Origin: Tuberibacillus sp. Marseille-P3662
Lineage (GTDB): Bacteria; Bacillota; Bacilli; Bacillales; Sporolactobacillaceae
Direction of reading: 5' to 3'
NCBI RefSeq assembly: GCF_900178005.1
Contig: NZ_FXBS01000006.1
Location: 1,769,585 to 1,833,584 of the forward strand
DNA length: 64,000 nt
The notes beneath the pieces were generated by a model. That model worked only from the letters and a program-made list of their open reading frames with translations, was not told the DNA's origin and searched no databases. Below are positions 8,003-16,238 of the stretch, one piece after another; the stretch's first letter is position 1; every line of letters starts with the position of its first letter. The position numbers were made by a program, and so were the translations under genes.

Positions 8003-8600
8003 GTGGAAAAGTTAAAATTGTATATGGAAATACATCAGTTAAAAAAACAGGGGATGAAAACGGGCCTTTTGTTGCGGTGAACCACTGGAAATCCCATCGT
8101 TACGAGAACGTACAGAGGATATCCCCGCCTTAATCGACTATTTTTTGGAGCAAAAACATATTCAAATGAGATTTTCCCCTGAAATTGTTGAAAAGCTCTC
8201 CTTATACAGCTGGCCCGGCAATGTGAGGGAATTGGAGGGCCTGATTACGTATCTCTCAGTTATCGTGAATGGGACGGAGCCAACTTTACACGACCTGCCT
8301 AACAAGTTTAATAAGGAGAATTACGAAGATGTAGATGTAGAGAGGATTGTGAAATTGCTAGAACATGCGGGTGACGTAAAGGTGTTTAAGGAAATTTTAC
8401 AGTGCCTATCCCTCAATCGAAGCCAATATTCGGGTATCGGACGTACGACGTTAAAATCGATGATGACTATCTCGATTTCTGAAAATCAATTGCGTACGAG
8501 ACTTGAGGTGCTAAAAAGTTGCGGATTAATTCATGCGGGGGTCAAAAAGCAAGGGACAAAAATCACCTGTTTAGGGATAAGTATGTTGGAGCACCTTTAG
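8003..8600 (+). pseudogene. Decayed sigma-54-dependent transcriptional activator
   Basis: Three pieces of one gene survive. Near 8003 is a possible N-terminus (MEKLKLYMEIHQLKKQGMK). At about 8066-8087 is GPFVAVN, from the start of the AAA+ domain. From about 8088 a new frame gives EPLEIPSLRERTEDIPALIDYF and then the WPGNVRELEG motif, which belong to the end of the AAA+ domain. The Walker A, GAFTGA and Walker B segments are deleted, so it cannot open sigma-54 promoters. The C-terminal 110 residues end at 8600. It sits directly upstream of a textbook sigma-54 promoter, so it was probably the cognate regulator. Confidence 0.8.
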
Positions 8601-8695
8601 AATATAGGGTATGTTATTGGATTTTATCCCACCCATAACACATCCTAAATTTCCGCAGTGTAACGTAAAACATTCTCAAAACAGCCCTAAAAAAC

Positions 8696-8711
8696 TGGCA
8701 TGATTTTTGCA
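8696..8711 (+). promoter_or_regulatory. Sigma-54 (-24/-12) promoter of the iadA operon
   Basis: TGGCATGATTTTTGCA matches the consensus TGGCAC-N5-TTGCW, with the invariant GG and GC ten bases apart. It lies about 105 bases before iadA and 96 bases after the stop of the decayed sigma-54 activator. Confidence 0.85.
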
Positions 8712-8815
8712 TAATATTTATCAAGGTGTACTGGAGGTGATGAAAGAATACACTTGATTTTTTGAATTAATTTTTCGAAAATAATTAATGTTCATTGAAT
8801 GGAGGTCAAAACAGC

Positions 8816-9967
8816 ATGATTACAATTATTAAAAATGGAGAGATTTATGCACCCGAACCACTAGGAAAAACATCGATTTTACTCATCGATCAAAAGATTG
8901 CAAAGATAGGGAATATCAATGAGCAAGCCGTAAAGAATTTGGGCGTCGAATATGAGGTGATAGATGCAGAAGGATCAATAGTAGTTCCAGGATTCATTGA
9001 TCCTCATGTTCATTTAATTGGTGGCGGTGGTGAAGGTGGTTTCGCAACTCGTACACCGGAAATTCAACTCAGTGACATGGTCAAATCAGGTATTACCACA
9101 GTAGTTGGCCTCTTAGGTACGGATGGCACGACCCGTCATATGACGTCACTGCTAGCCAAAGCCCGAGGACTAGAGGAAGAAGGAATGACGACCTTTATCT
9201 ATACAGGAAACTATGCTGTTCCAACTCCTACGATTACATCAAATGTGAAGGATGATGTCATTTTAATTAATAAAGTCATTGGGGCCGGAGAAATTGCTAT
9301 ATCTGATTCTCGTTCAGGACAGCCTTCTTTGCATGAATTGGCCAAACTAGTTGCCGAGGCTCGGGTCGGTGGGATGTTAAGTGGAAAAGCGGGGATAACC
9401 CATTTTCACACCGGTCCCGGCAAAGACTATTTATCACTTTTACATCAACTATTAAAAGATTATGAGATTCCTTCATCCCAACTTTATGCTACACACGTTA
9501 CCCGTAGTCGAGCGTTGTTCGACGACGCTATTAATTTAGCAAATAAAGGGGGTTACGTGGATATTACAGCAAGTCACAATACTGGTGAGTGGATTACGTA
9601 CTACAAAGAAAACGGCGGAGATATGCGGCATCTGACATTGTCTTCAGACGGAAATGGAAGTCTGCCAAAGTTTGATGAAGAGGGAAATCTAACAGGCTTT
9701 GGCGTAGCTAGTACCCAAACACTGTATCAGCAGGTGGTTTCAGCTGTGAAGGATCACGGTATGCCTTTAGAAGAAGTCTTGCCACTTGTGACAACGAATA
9801 CATCAACTGTATTAAAGCTTACTAACAAAGGAAGCGTTCAAGAATCAAATGATGCCGATGTATTAATTTTGGATAAAGACTCCCTTACCATTCAGCATGT
9901 GTTTGCCAAGGGACATCACATGCTGAAGAATAAGGAACTTCTTATAAAAGGGACATTTGAAAATTAA
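8816..9967 (+). CDS. iadA: Beta-aspartyl-peptidase (isoaspartyl dipeptidase)
   Basis: A 383-aa zinc amidohydrolase that cleaves isoaspartyl dipeptides formed by protein ageing. The family signatures are all present: PGFIDPHVHLIGGGGEGGF with the HxH metal ligands, TTVVGLLGTDGTTRH, ISDSRSGQPSLHEL, ATHVTRSRALFDDA and LSSDGNGSLPKFD carrying the catalytic Asp. The C-terminal FAKGHHMLKNKELLIKGTFE closes the beta-sandwich. I start at ATG 8816 (GGAGGT nine bases upstream) rather than the in-frame codon at 8795. It is followed after 43 bases by an NhaC-type antiporter, forming a two-gene operon under a sigma-54 promoter. Confidence 0.95.
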   Translation: MITIIKNGEIYAPEPLGKTSILLIDQKIAKIGNINEQAVKNLGVEYEVIDAEGSIVVPGFIDPHVHLIGGGGEGGFATRTPEIQLSDMVKSGITTVVGLLGTDGTTRHMTSLLAKARGLEEEGMTTFIYTGNYAVPTPTITSNVKDDVILINKVIGAGEIAISDSRSGQPSLHELAKLVAEARVGGMLSGKAGITHFHTGPGKDYLSLLHQLLKDYEIPSSQLYATHVTRSRALFDDAINLANKGGYVDITASHNTGEWITYYKENGGDMRHLTLSSDGNGSLPKFDEEGNLTGFGVASTQTLYQQVVSAVKDHGMPLEEVLPLVTTNTSTVLKLTNKGSVQESNDADVLILDKDSLTIQHVFAKGHHMLKNKELLIKGTFEN

Positions 9968-10009
9968 GTATCTAGTTTCTAAAAAATATGAGAACTTAGG
10001 AGGAAAACG

Positions 10010-11455
10010 ATGAAAAGACAGCCGAACTTATTTGAAGCTTTTTCACCGATTGTAGTAATGCTGCTTTTGTTAGCCATTGGTTACGGGGTATACGGCTTTA
10101 ATCCCGAACCCTTACTGATTCTGGCTTCTGTTTACGCCGGAATCATTGCCCTTTGCTTAGGATTAAAATGGGAAGACATGATGACAGGTATCCAAGAAAA
10201 AATTAAACAAGCGATGCCTGCCATACTTATCCTGATTTCCATTGGCATTCTGATTGGAACCTGGATGATTTCCGGGACCATTCCGATGATGATCTATTAC
10301 GGGTTAAAAATGATCGATCCGACCTTTATTGTGCTCATTGCCTTTGTGGTTTCTGCCATAATCTCTATTGTCACGGGAACCTCTTGGGGATCTGCAGGTA
10401 CTGTTGGGGTTGCGCTAATGGGGATTGCGACAGGACTTGACGCTAATTTGCCGGCAACTGCCGGGGCGATTGTGGCCGGTTCCTACTTTGGGGATAAGTT
10501 GTCTCCGCTTTCAGATACGACCAACCTTGCACCCATTGCTGCTGGAAGTGAATTGTACGAGCATATCCGTCATATGCTTTGGACTACCATTCCTGCAGCG
10601 ATTGTGAGTATTCTCGTATATTTGTTTGTAGGCTTTAACTTATCTGCAGATCGTGTTTCCACTCCAGAGACGATGAATATTATGCTTCAGACATTAACGG
10701 AAATGTTTGATTGGAGTATTTGGTTGTTGCTTCCCCCTGCTATCATTTTATATGGGTCCATTCGAAAAAAGCCAACACTGCCGACGATTATCCTTTCATC
10801 CTTTATTGCTGCGGTTTTAGGGAAATTTATGCAAGGATTTAGCGCTACCGACATTTTTGCCTCCACGGTTTCTGGATTTGATGTATCCATGGTCAATCGG
10901 GAAGGCTTTGATTCAGACAGTGTCGTACACGAGGTGACAAGACTTGTGAACCAAGGCGGTATGCAATCCATGACAGGGGTCGTTTTGATAGCCTTTAGTG
11001 CCTTTATTTTTGCTGGAATTATAACAAAATCCGGCTCACTTGAAGTCATTATTCAAAATCTCATGAAAATCGTTAAACGGACAGGGGATTTAATTTTGAC
11101 GGCTGTACTCTCATGTATAACAATGGCGCTCGTTACCGGGAATTCCTATCTTTCTATTATCGTACCCGGGGAAATTTATAAGGACACGTTTCAGAAATAT
11201 AAATTACATGCGAAGAACCTCTCAAGAACCCTGGAAGACTCCGGTACTGTAGTTGTGCCGCTCATCCCTTGGTCTTCTGCGGGTGTCTTTATGGCAGGAA
11301 CGCTCGGGGTTTCTACCCTCAGCTACGCACCATGGGCGATTTTGTGTTACGTTGGTTTCATTTTCGCTATCATTTGTGGTTACACAGGGATTGGCATTAC
11401 GAAAGGTCCTGAAACAGAAAATGTTAATGAGTCAGAGGATAAAACGATTGTTTGA
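10010..11455 (+). CDS. NhaC-family Na+/H+ antiporter-like transporter
   Basis: A 481-aa integral membrane protein with about 11-12 hydrophobic segments. TGTSWGSAGTVG and the GSYFGDKLSPLSDTTNLAPIA segment are characteristic of NhaC/MleN transporters, whose members exchange Na+ and H+ or malate and lactate. AGGAGG precedes ATG 10010. Because it is cotranscribed with iadA it may not be a general pH-homeostasis antiporter. Uptake or export of an acidic dipeptide or amino acid coupled to ions is a reasonable inference. A good terminator follows the stop. Confidence 0.88.
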   Translation: MKRQPNLFEAFSPIVVMLLLLAIGYGVYGFNPEPLLILASVYAGIIALCLGLKWEDMMTGIQEKIKQAMPAILILISIGILIGTWMISGTIPMMIYYGLKMIDPTFIVLIAFVVSAIISIVTGTSWGSAGTVGVALMGIATGLDANLPATAGAIVAGSYFGDKLSPLSDTTNLAPIAAGSELYEHIRHMLWTTIPAAIVSILVYLFVGFNLSADRVSTPETMNIMLQTLTEMFDWSIWLLLPPAIILYGSIRKKPTLPTIILSSFIAAVLGKFMQGFSATDIFASTVSGFDVSMVNREGFDSDSVVHEVTRLVNQGGMQSMTGVVLIAFSAFIFAGIITKSGSLEVIIQNLMKIVKRTGDLILTAVLSCITMALVTGNSYLSIIVPGEIYKDTFQKYKLHAKNLSRTLEDSGTVVVPLIPWSSAGVFMAGTLGVSTLSYAPWAILCYVGFIFAIICGYTGIGITKGPETENVNESEDKTIV

Positions 11456-11462
11456 TTGATTT

Positions 11463-11496
11463 AAGGGGGCGGCTACATTGACCGTCCCCTTTTTTA
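11463..11496 (+). terminator. Rho-independent terminator of the iadA-nhaC operon
   Basis: AAGGGGGCGG (11463-11472) pairs with CCGTCCCCTT (11482-11491) with one wobble, followed by a T-run. Confidence 0.85.
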
Positions 11497-11504
11497 ATTT
11501 CTAT

Positions 11505-12008
11505 CTAATCATCGCCTCCATCCCTCTTACTTTCAAAAACTCCTGCCCCTCTCCTCTCACCCGAAAACCGAGTTATACAATAAGCGGTGCGCTGCATCTG
11601 TTTTTCTAATATGTAGTAGGATACAGGAACCCGTAGCTGCTTGCCGTTATAAAACGTGATTACAGAAGTGTCATTGGCTGGAGCAATCCTGCGGACATGG
11701 TTATAAAAAATCCAGTAACAATTAAAGTTCGTTGGTGCATGCGTGGGAAAAGCATAGATGCTCTGATTCGGTTGCAGCGGCAGCGGGATTTTTTGTGTGA
11801 TACCAAGATGATGCGCGACAGCCTTCCTGCGACCATCATACGTTGCTCCACCTTCCAGACAAGCTCGCTTGATCAGTTTCATCAGCGGCTGCTTAACATA
11901 ATAGTCACCCTCCGTTTCCAACACCTTGGCACGATGCTGTTCGTGTGCTTCGGGAATGACTGCCATTGTACCTCTATTGACCTCATAATTAGTGATTGTC
12001 TTAATCAT
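11505..12008 (-). CDS. ComK-family competence transcription factor-like protein
   Basis: A 167-aa protein with clear ComK signatures. These are YEVNRGTMAVIPE at the N-terminus, KLIKRACLEGGATYDGRRKAVAHHLG in the middle, then a PLPLQPNQSIYAFPTHAPTN-type segment and CYWIFYNHV. ComK binds AT-rich boxes and drives DNA-uptake genes. It is shorter than the roughly 190-aa B. subtilis protein. AGGAGG precedes ATG 12008. Unusually it lies immediately downstream of phage-type replication genes on the same strand, so it may be expressed with them. Whether this is the organism's only ComK or a phage-associated paralogue cannot be decided here. Confidence 0.85.
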   Translation of the reverse strand: MIKTITNYEVNRGTMAVIPEAHEQHRAKVLETEGDYYVKQPLMKLIKRACLEGGATYDGRRKAVAHHLGITQKIPLPLQPNQSIYAFPTHAPTNFNCYWIFYNHVRRIAPANDTSVITFYNGKQLRVPVSYYILEKQMQRTAYCITRFSGERRGAGVFESKRDGGDD

Positions 12009-12044
12009 CTTATTTCCTCCTAAATTTTTGATTTTTAAAATAGC

Positions 12045-12914
12045 CTAGCTATTCGTCCGTTCAACATTTCCCTGCCCAACCATTCTTTCCATCGCCTCCA
12101 AGGCCCGGTAGTTCGACGCTGAGTTATGAATACAATTCATATTGCCAATGACCCGCCACCAGAGCCGACCTTTATCATCAAAACGATACGGTGTTTGGGG
12201 GTGCTCGAATTCAGCGGGGGTTAAGTTAGCGGTGGCCCATATCGGCTTCCCGATGCGCTCACGGCCATTTACAATCTGAAACATCCAATCTCTCTCTTCA
12301 TTCGACAAGTGCTGACTGCTGCAAAAATCATCCCAGACAAGTAAGTCTGCCTCGATATAAGCATTCATGATCTCTTGAAATGATGTCTTATTAGAAAAAC
12401 GTTTGGTCGCGTTCAAGCGACTGAACAAATCTTTTTCCGTCAATAAAACCACTGAATAGCCTTGCTCTATGCATGCATTAGCACCGGCTGCGGTAAGATG
12501 AGTCTTCCCATTACCGGTGTCACCAAATATCAACAGCCCGAGCTTCTCTCTCTGTTCGAAATGAGTTACAGCATCTTTGACCTCGTGATACGCCGTCTCC
12601 GCCCCAGGTCTCATCTCAAAGTTCGCAAACGTCATCTGCCGCAAACTTTGATTCACACTGCTTAGTTTCAAAGCTTTTTCAATCCGCTTTTGCTTGACCC
12701 GACGCTTTTGTTCGGCGCGCCTGCCTTCAATCCGCTTAATATCGCATGCACAGGCATGAACAACCCAGCGCTTGCCAACGAGCGGCATCTCCATCAACTC
12801 CTGATGCTTCTCCTTGCCGCAATACGGGCAGAAAACGGGGTCGGGCTTATCTGTAGAGTTTGACACGGGCAGGGATGTCAGAGTTTGTCCAACCGCTTCC
12901 CCCAGATTCCTCAT
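12045..12914 (-). CDS. Phage-type DnaC/DnaI-like helicase-loader ATPase (XkdC/YqaM-like)
   Basis: A 289-aa AAA+ protein. The N-terminus has a probable zinc site, FCPYCGKEK and HACACDI. Walker A is GDTGNGKTHL near residues 149-157, Walker B is LLVWDDF, and the C-terminus carries the sensor residues RFDDKGRLWWRVIGNM. It would load the replicative helicase at a phage or element origin. ATG 12914 has AGGAGG eight bases upstream and overlaps the end of the preceding DnaD-like gene by 68 bases. This matches the xkdB-xkdC (PBSX) and yqaL-yqaM (skin) arrangement of B. subtilis. Confidence 0.88.
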   Translation of the reverse strand: MRNLGEAVGQTLTSLPVSNSTDKPDPVFCPYCGKEKHQELMEMPLVGKRWVVHACACDIKRIEGRRAEQKRRVKQKRIEKALKLSSVNQSLRQMTFANFEMRPGAETAYHEVKDAVTHFEQREKLGLLIFGDTGNGKTHLTAAGANACIEQGYSVVLLTEKDLFSRLNATKRFSNKTSFQEIMNAYIEADLLVWDDFCSSQHLSNEERDWMFQIVNGRERIGKPIWATANLTPAEFEHPQTPYRFDDKGRLWWRVIGNMNCIHNSASNYRALEAMERMVGQGNVERTNS

Positions 12915-13704
12915 GGTGGGTCCCTCCTTTCTTTATAGATCCCGTTACGCCACGACGCTGAGCAACCGTGAAGGCTTGACTATCTTTTTTGGCTGCATCA
13001 AGCGTACGAATTCCTTTTTTGACCCAGTTATTCAGAATGGCCTTTGCGTACTGAAACGTCTTGCCGCGTTCACCGCTAAGGCTCAATGCGTGACAAACAA
13101 GATTGACCTCAAAGCCTTGCTGCTCAACATACGATTGCAGAGTATTTAGTTGTTTCGTTGTCGCTCTTTTTGAAAAATTATCGCTAAAACTGTTTTGCAA
13201 TGTATCAATCAGCATGTCACTAGGTTTTGTTTTATCTTGTTTAATTAATGTGGAACGATTGTTGGAACGATTGTTGGAACGGTTGGTGGAACGGTTGGTG
13301 GAATCACTATTGGAATGTCCGTCTGCCAGATCATGGGGTGAAGAACTGTTGTCGGAACGTTTGCTGGCATTTAGGTTGGAAGGTTTGCTGGAAGCATTAT
13401 TGGAATCATGTTCAAAGTTAGGTTCAGACAACCGTCTGATCTGATATTGTCCAGACTGACTACCTCTTCGCGGCTGAAAATCAATAAATCCCTTCTCATT
13501 CAGTTCACTCCGTGCTTTACTTACCATCCGTTGCGACAATCCAGATTTGCCACTTAGAACGGATAAAGATACGGTAAACTGCTCCCGCCAGCCCGCGTTG
13601 TTATTGATGTGCATCAAAGCATGCCACAAGGCAATGGCCGAAGTCGATAGTTCCATCGTTTCCATCCGGTTATAAAAGGCATTCAATTCTCGTAAATAGT
13701 TCAT
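12847..13704 (-). CDS. DnaD-like phage replication protein (XkdB/YqaL-like)
   Basis: A 285-aa protein starting MNYLRELNAFYNRME. Residues about 1-95 form a winged helix (AIALWHALMHINN, then SGKSGLSQRMVSKARSELNEKGFI). A Ser/Asn/Arg-rich linker (about residues 110-155) contains tandem NRS repeats. The C-terminal part, LQSYVEQQGFEVNLVCHAL with the FQYAKAILNNWVKKGI motif, is the DnaD C-terminal domain (YxxxI...W). The start is ATG 13704 with AGGAGC seven bases upstream; the upstream TTG overlaps that ribosome site. It probably marks the phage origin and recruits the loader encoded next. Confidence 0.85.
   Translation of the reverse strand: MNYLRELNAFYNRMETMELSTSAIALWHALMHINNNAGWREQFTVSLSVLSGKSGLSQRMVSKARSELNEKGFIDFQPRRGSQSGQYQIRRLSEPNFEHDSNNASSKPSNLNASKRSDNSSSPHDLADGHSNSDSTNRSTNRSNNRSNNRSTLIKQDKTKPSDMLIDTLQNSFSDNFSKRATTKQLNTLQSYVEQQGFEVNLVCHALSLSGERGKTFQYAKAILNNWVKKGIRTLDAAKKDSQAFTVAQRRGVTGSIKKGGTHHEESGGSGWTNSDIPARVKLYR
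13252..13311. repeat. 12-bp tandem repeats inside the DnaD-like gene
   Basis: Two copies of GGAACGATTGTT and two of GGAACGGTTGGT, then a diverged fifth unit. They encode NRST/NRSN-type four-residue units in the linker. Copy number could change by slippage without breaking the frame. Confidence 0.85.
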
Positions 13705-13764
13705 AGATGATGCTCCTTTCAAGTTTAAGATTTTAATAGATTATCTACGAAAGACTTGCTATGG

Positions 13765-13783
13765 TGATACGTTTTAGGTATCA
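13765..13783. promoter_or_regulatory. Inverted repeat, candidate repressor operator
   Basis: TGATAC (13765-13770) and GTATCA (13778-13783) flank a seven-base spacer in the divergent control region between the DnaD-like gene and xre, 61-79 bases before the former's start. It is a plausible site for the Xre repressor. Confidence 0.4.
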
Positions 13784-13794
13784 TAAGGCTAAAC

Positions 13795-13818
13795 AATGTA
13801 CGCTCTTCCGCGTACATT
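13795..13818. promoter_or_regulatory. Second inverted repeat in the xre divergent region
   Basis: AATGTACGC and GCGTACATT, perfect nine-base arms with a six-base spacer. A third short palindrome (TAAACAA-T-TTGTTTA) lies at 13964-13978. The remaining 13820-14289 shows no gene and is taken as the phage-type control region. Confidence 0.45.
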
Positions 13819-14289
13819 TTCCAACTATCAGGAAAACACGAAACCAACTATAAAGCTTGACCAACCAAACGTTAACCTCCTCTCTTATTACTTAACAGTT
13901 TAGATGTGATCACGACAACGAGATACCAGCATTCATGAAGATGACGTTTGATGACACCCGGAATAAACAATTTGTTTACCCTATCATCATTTTGTTTATA
14001 AGCTCTTGAAGTTAATCAATATAGGGAAGGACAGATGAAGATGTCATTAGATACTGTCATTGAAGGTCTTCGAGGTGTATGATGAGATGACATCAAAGTA
14101 GGGCATTCATGGTGGAATATTCTGCTTATTTACTATTATAATCAACATTTGGTTTATGTCAATATATTTGGAAAACAATATGTGTAAAAATTTTAAAAGC
14201 AAATCATTTATCTGGACCCTTTTAAGTAACCATCTGTTAAATGGAAATGAATACTAAAACTATCACAATCAATCAAAGGAGGCGTGATC

Positions 14290-14631
14290 ATGTTCCCGGT
14301 CATTCTTCAGCAGCTAAGGACAGAGAAAGGTTTAACAAGGCAAGATGTTGCCGACTATCTCGGCAAAACACCGCAGGCCTATGGCTACTATGAAAAAGGC
14401 AAACGAGAACCGAACTATGATACCTTGATAAGTTTAGCCGACTTATTTGATGTATCCATCGATTATCTCCTTGGTCGTAACTACCAGCATCTAGTTGGCG
14501 ATGACGAACATCTCTTTTTTATAGATACGAGTGAACTTACGGATGAGGCTGTCGAAGATGTTAAGAAGCATGTTGAGTATATGCGATACAAGTCACAGGG
14601 CGATCATTCTAGTGAAAAGTTGCGGAGCTAG
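14290..14631 (+). CDS. Xre-family phage-type repressor
   Basis: A 113-aa HTH_3 protein. LQQLRTEKGLTRQDVADYLGKTPQAYGYYEKGKREPNYDTLISLADLFDVSIDYLLGR (residues about 6-63) is a textbook Xre domain, followed by a short acidic helix. I chose ATG 14290 with AAAGGAGG seven bases before it, rather than GTG 14284 which overlaps the site. It is divergent from the DnaD/DnaC-like replication pair, exactly where PBSX carries xre, and should repress that leftward operon through the palindromes in the 13.7-14.0 kb interval. Confidence 0.9.
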   Translation: MFPVILQQLRTEKGLTRQDVADYLGKTPQAYGYYEKGKREPNYDTLISLADLFDVSIDYLLGRNYQHLVGDDEHLFFIDTSELTDEAVEDVKKHVEYMRYKSQGDHSSEKLRS

Positions 14632-14867
14632 GTCATAATGGTCTGAACATCAATCGGGATTGATCGCTTAGCCTGTTTGGTCACGAAACCGTAATCATAT
14701 TATCTAAAAAAATTCTCGTTATTTTGACAAAATTTTCACCTAAGTGGTATACATTTCATATTTTATTGTATATAATTGGCTTATTGGAAGTCATAGCCAA
14801 TGACAATCTCCCACGAACCTCTTCATGGTCCATGATTTTCACTCATTCTATTAATTAAGGTGATGTC

Positions 14868-15368
14868 ATGAAGACAATCTTTTCACACATTGAGTCAACC
14901 GTCTCACAGTTTTATATGAACCATCATATCTATCAACCTATTGATATGGCTATTGATGACATAAGTGCCATACTGGATATTCAGCTTACATTCAATAATG
15001 GCCCTTCGCTCATCTATACACACGCAACTTTTATATCGATCAATATTGACCCACAATTGACGCAACCAAAACAACGTGCTGCTTTTTTCAAAGGCATTGC
15101 GCAGACCCTTTGTTTTACAGATCTATTAACCCATCACCCATTCACACCACTTATTCCAAACATCTACGACCATGTGAATGAATTCATCCAAAGTTTAGCC
15201 CTGCCCTATCATATGTTGGTGTCATATGACTTTGCGGATCCGTTATTACCTGAGCAGCTGAGTAAAGATTTTGACTTACCGTTGCTGCTTTGTCGGAAAC
15301 GGATGCAGGTGGTTCAAGTGATCGAATTTGATAAAGTGGATTTTCCTTCTTTCCTTGAACCTACGTAG
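14868..15368 (+). CDS. ImmA/IrrE-like protein lacking the HExxH motif
   Basis: A 166-aa protein downstream of xre, in the position of xkdA/yqaB in PBSX/skin. The N-terminal helix/strand pattern (IYQPIDMAIDDISAILDIQLTFNN) and the C-terminal VNEFIQSLALPYHMLVSYDF resemble ImmA/IrrE proteases, which cleave Xre-type repressors to trigger induction. However, the helix that should read HELxH reads AAFFKGIAQTLCF, so the zinc-binding and catalytic residues are gone. It would be a non-proteolytic relative, perhaps a repressor-binding antagonist, or a decaying gene. Family placement is by pattern and position only. Confidence 0.55.
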   Translation: MKTIFSHIESTVSQFYMNHHIYQPIDMAIDDISAILDIQLTFNNGPSLIYTHATFISINIDPQLTQPKQRAAFFKGIAQTLCFTDLLTHHPFTPLIPNIYDHVNEFIQSLALPYHMLVSYDFADPLLPEQLSKDFDLPLLLCRKRMQVVQVIEFDKVDFPSFLEPT

Positions 15369-15483
15369 TCATGTGAAAATGCTATCCCTGAAGATCCTAA
15401 TTCAAGAGATCTCATTAACAATGGGACAACAGTTGAATCCAAAGGCATTGCTTACCCCCAAACTTTTCTCATGTGAACTTTCA

Positions 15484-15560
15484 TAAGAAGCAAGGTGCTC
15501 AGCGATAGCTTTTCCCTGACCACGATTGGCACCTGTGATAAGGATTACGTGGTTTTTTTA
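15484..15560 (-). pseudogene. N-terminal scrap of a short-chain dehydrogenase gene
   Basis: The minus strand reads NHVILITGANRGQGKAIAEH, the TGxxxGxG cofactor-binding loop of an SDR. No continuing frame follows, so about 25 codons survive of a roughly 250-aa protein. Confidence 0.6.
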
Positions 15561-15757
15561 GTCAGGCATACGCTCTCTCCTTAGTTATTTTTTAAGTTGA
15601 CGGGACTCTTAAGAGCAGACAGTTTAGTTCTGGCTGAATCTTATATCAAGTTTCATTCCCAAACCTCTGCCTCATGACAAGGCCTGCCTCAAAAGAACAT
15701 GCAGATGTTTCAACGCTTTACTTGTGAATGTTACGACTCATAATTTTTCTCATCAAC

Positions 15758-15927
15758 CTACCTCGTAACCGGATGATCAAAGTCTTCCTTTTTCCAAAGG
15801 TGACAGGCCAAAATGCATAATTTCCAATGGCTCTTGTGATAGCTGGAACCAGTAATGGCCGAACAATAAAGGTTGAACAATAAAGGTATCTAATAAAACC
15901 CCTATGGCTGTTACATATAAGTTATCC
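15758..15927 (-). pseudogene. C-terminal remnant of an MMPL/RND-family transporter gene
   Basis: Reading leftwards from 15927 gives YVTAIGVLLDTFIVQPLL, then after a small duplication (repeated GAACAATAAAGG) and a frame change RPLLVPAITRAIGNYAFWP, then after a further shift KKEDFDHPVTR and a stop at 15758. Together these match the last transmembrane helix and tail of MMPL transporters. Two frameshifts and the absent N-terminus make it a pseudogene. The rest of 15369-16238 shows nothing else readable. Confidence 0.6.
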
Positions 15928-16238
15928 CGCGTTTTAAACATTTTTATTTTTTATCTCCAAAAAAATGGCCCACTCCTCAGAAGGAACATGAGCCTGATCA
16001 GATCACAATATTTTATGCAGGGTGATTAAGTCAATATATTGTGTGATTGTTACAAAGCAATTGACGCCCGGTCTGTGCCGATTCTTTGGCTGCCAAACCT
16101 GAAAAAATCCAGTAGAATTAGTACCTTCTATAAATTTTCGGGTATTATAACTTTTTTGTTGATTATAAAATAACGGATAGTGTTAGGTCCGTAAAACACA
16201 CAATTTTAGTCAAAATGATACAGAAAAGCACTGTCATC

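Noticed and set aside
13252-13311. Possible CRISPR-like repeat array
   Set aside because: Units are contiguous 12-mers without spacers and lie in frame inside a coding gene.
11505-15368. Complete prophage
   Set aside because: No integrase, terminase, capsid, tail or lysis genes are visible; only an early control/replication module is present.
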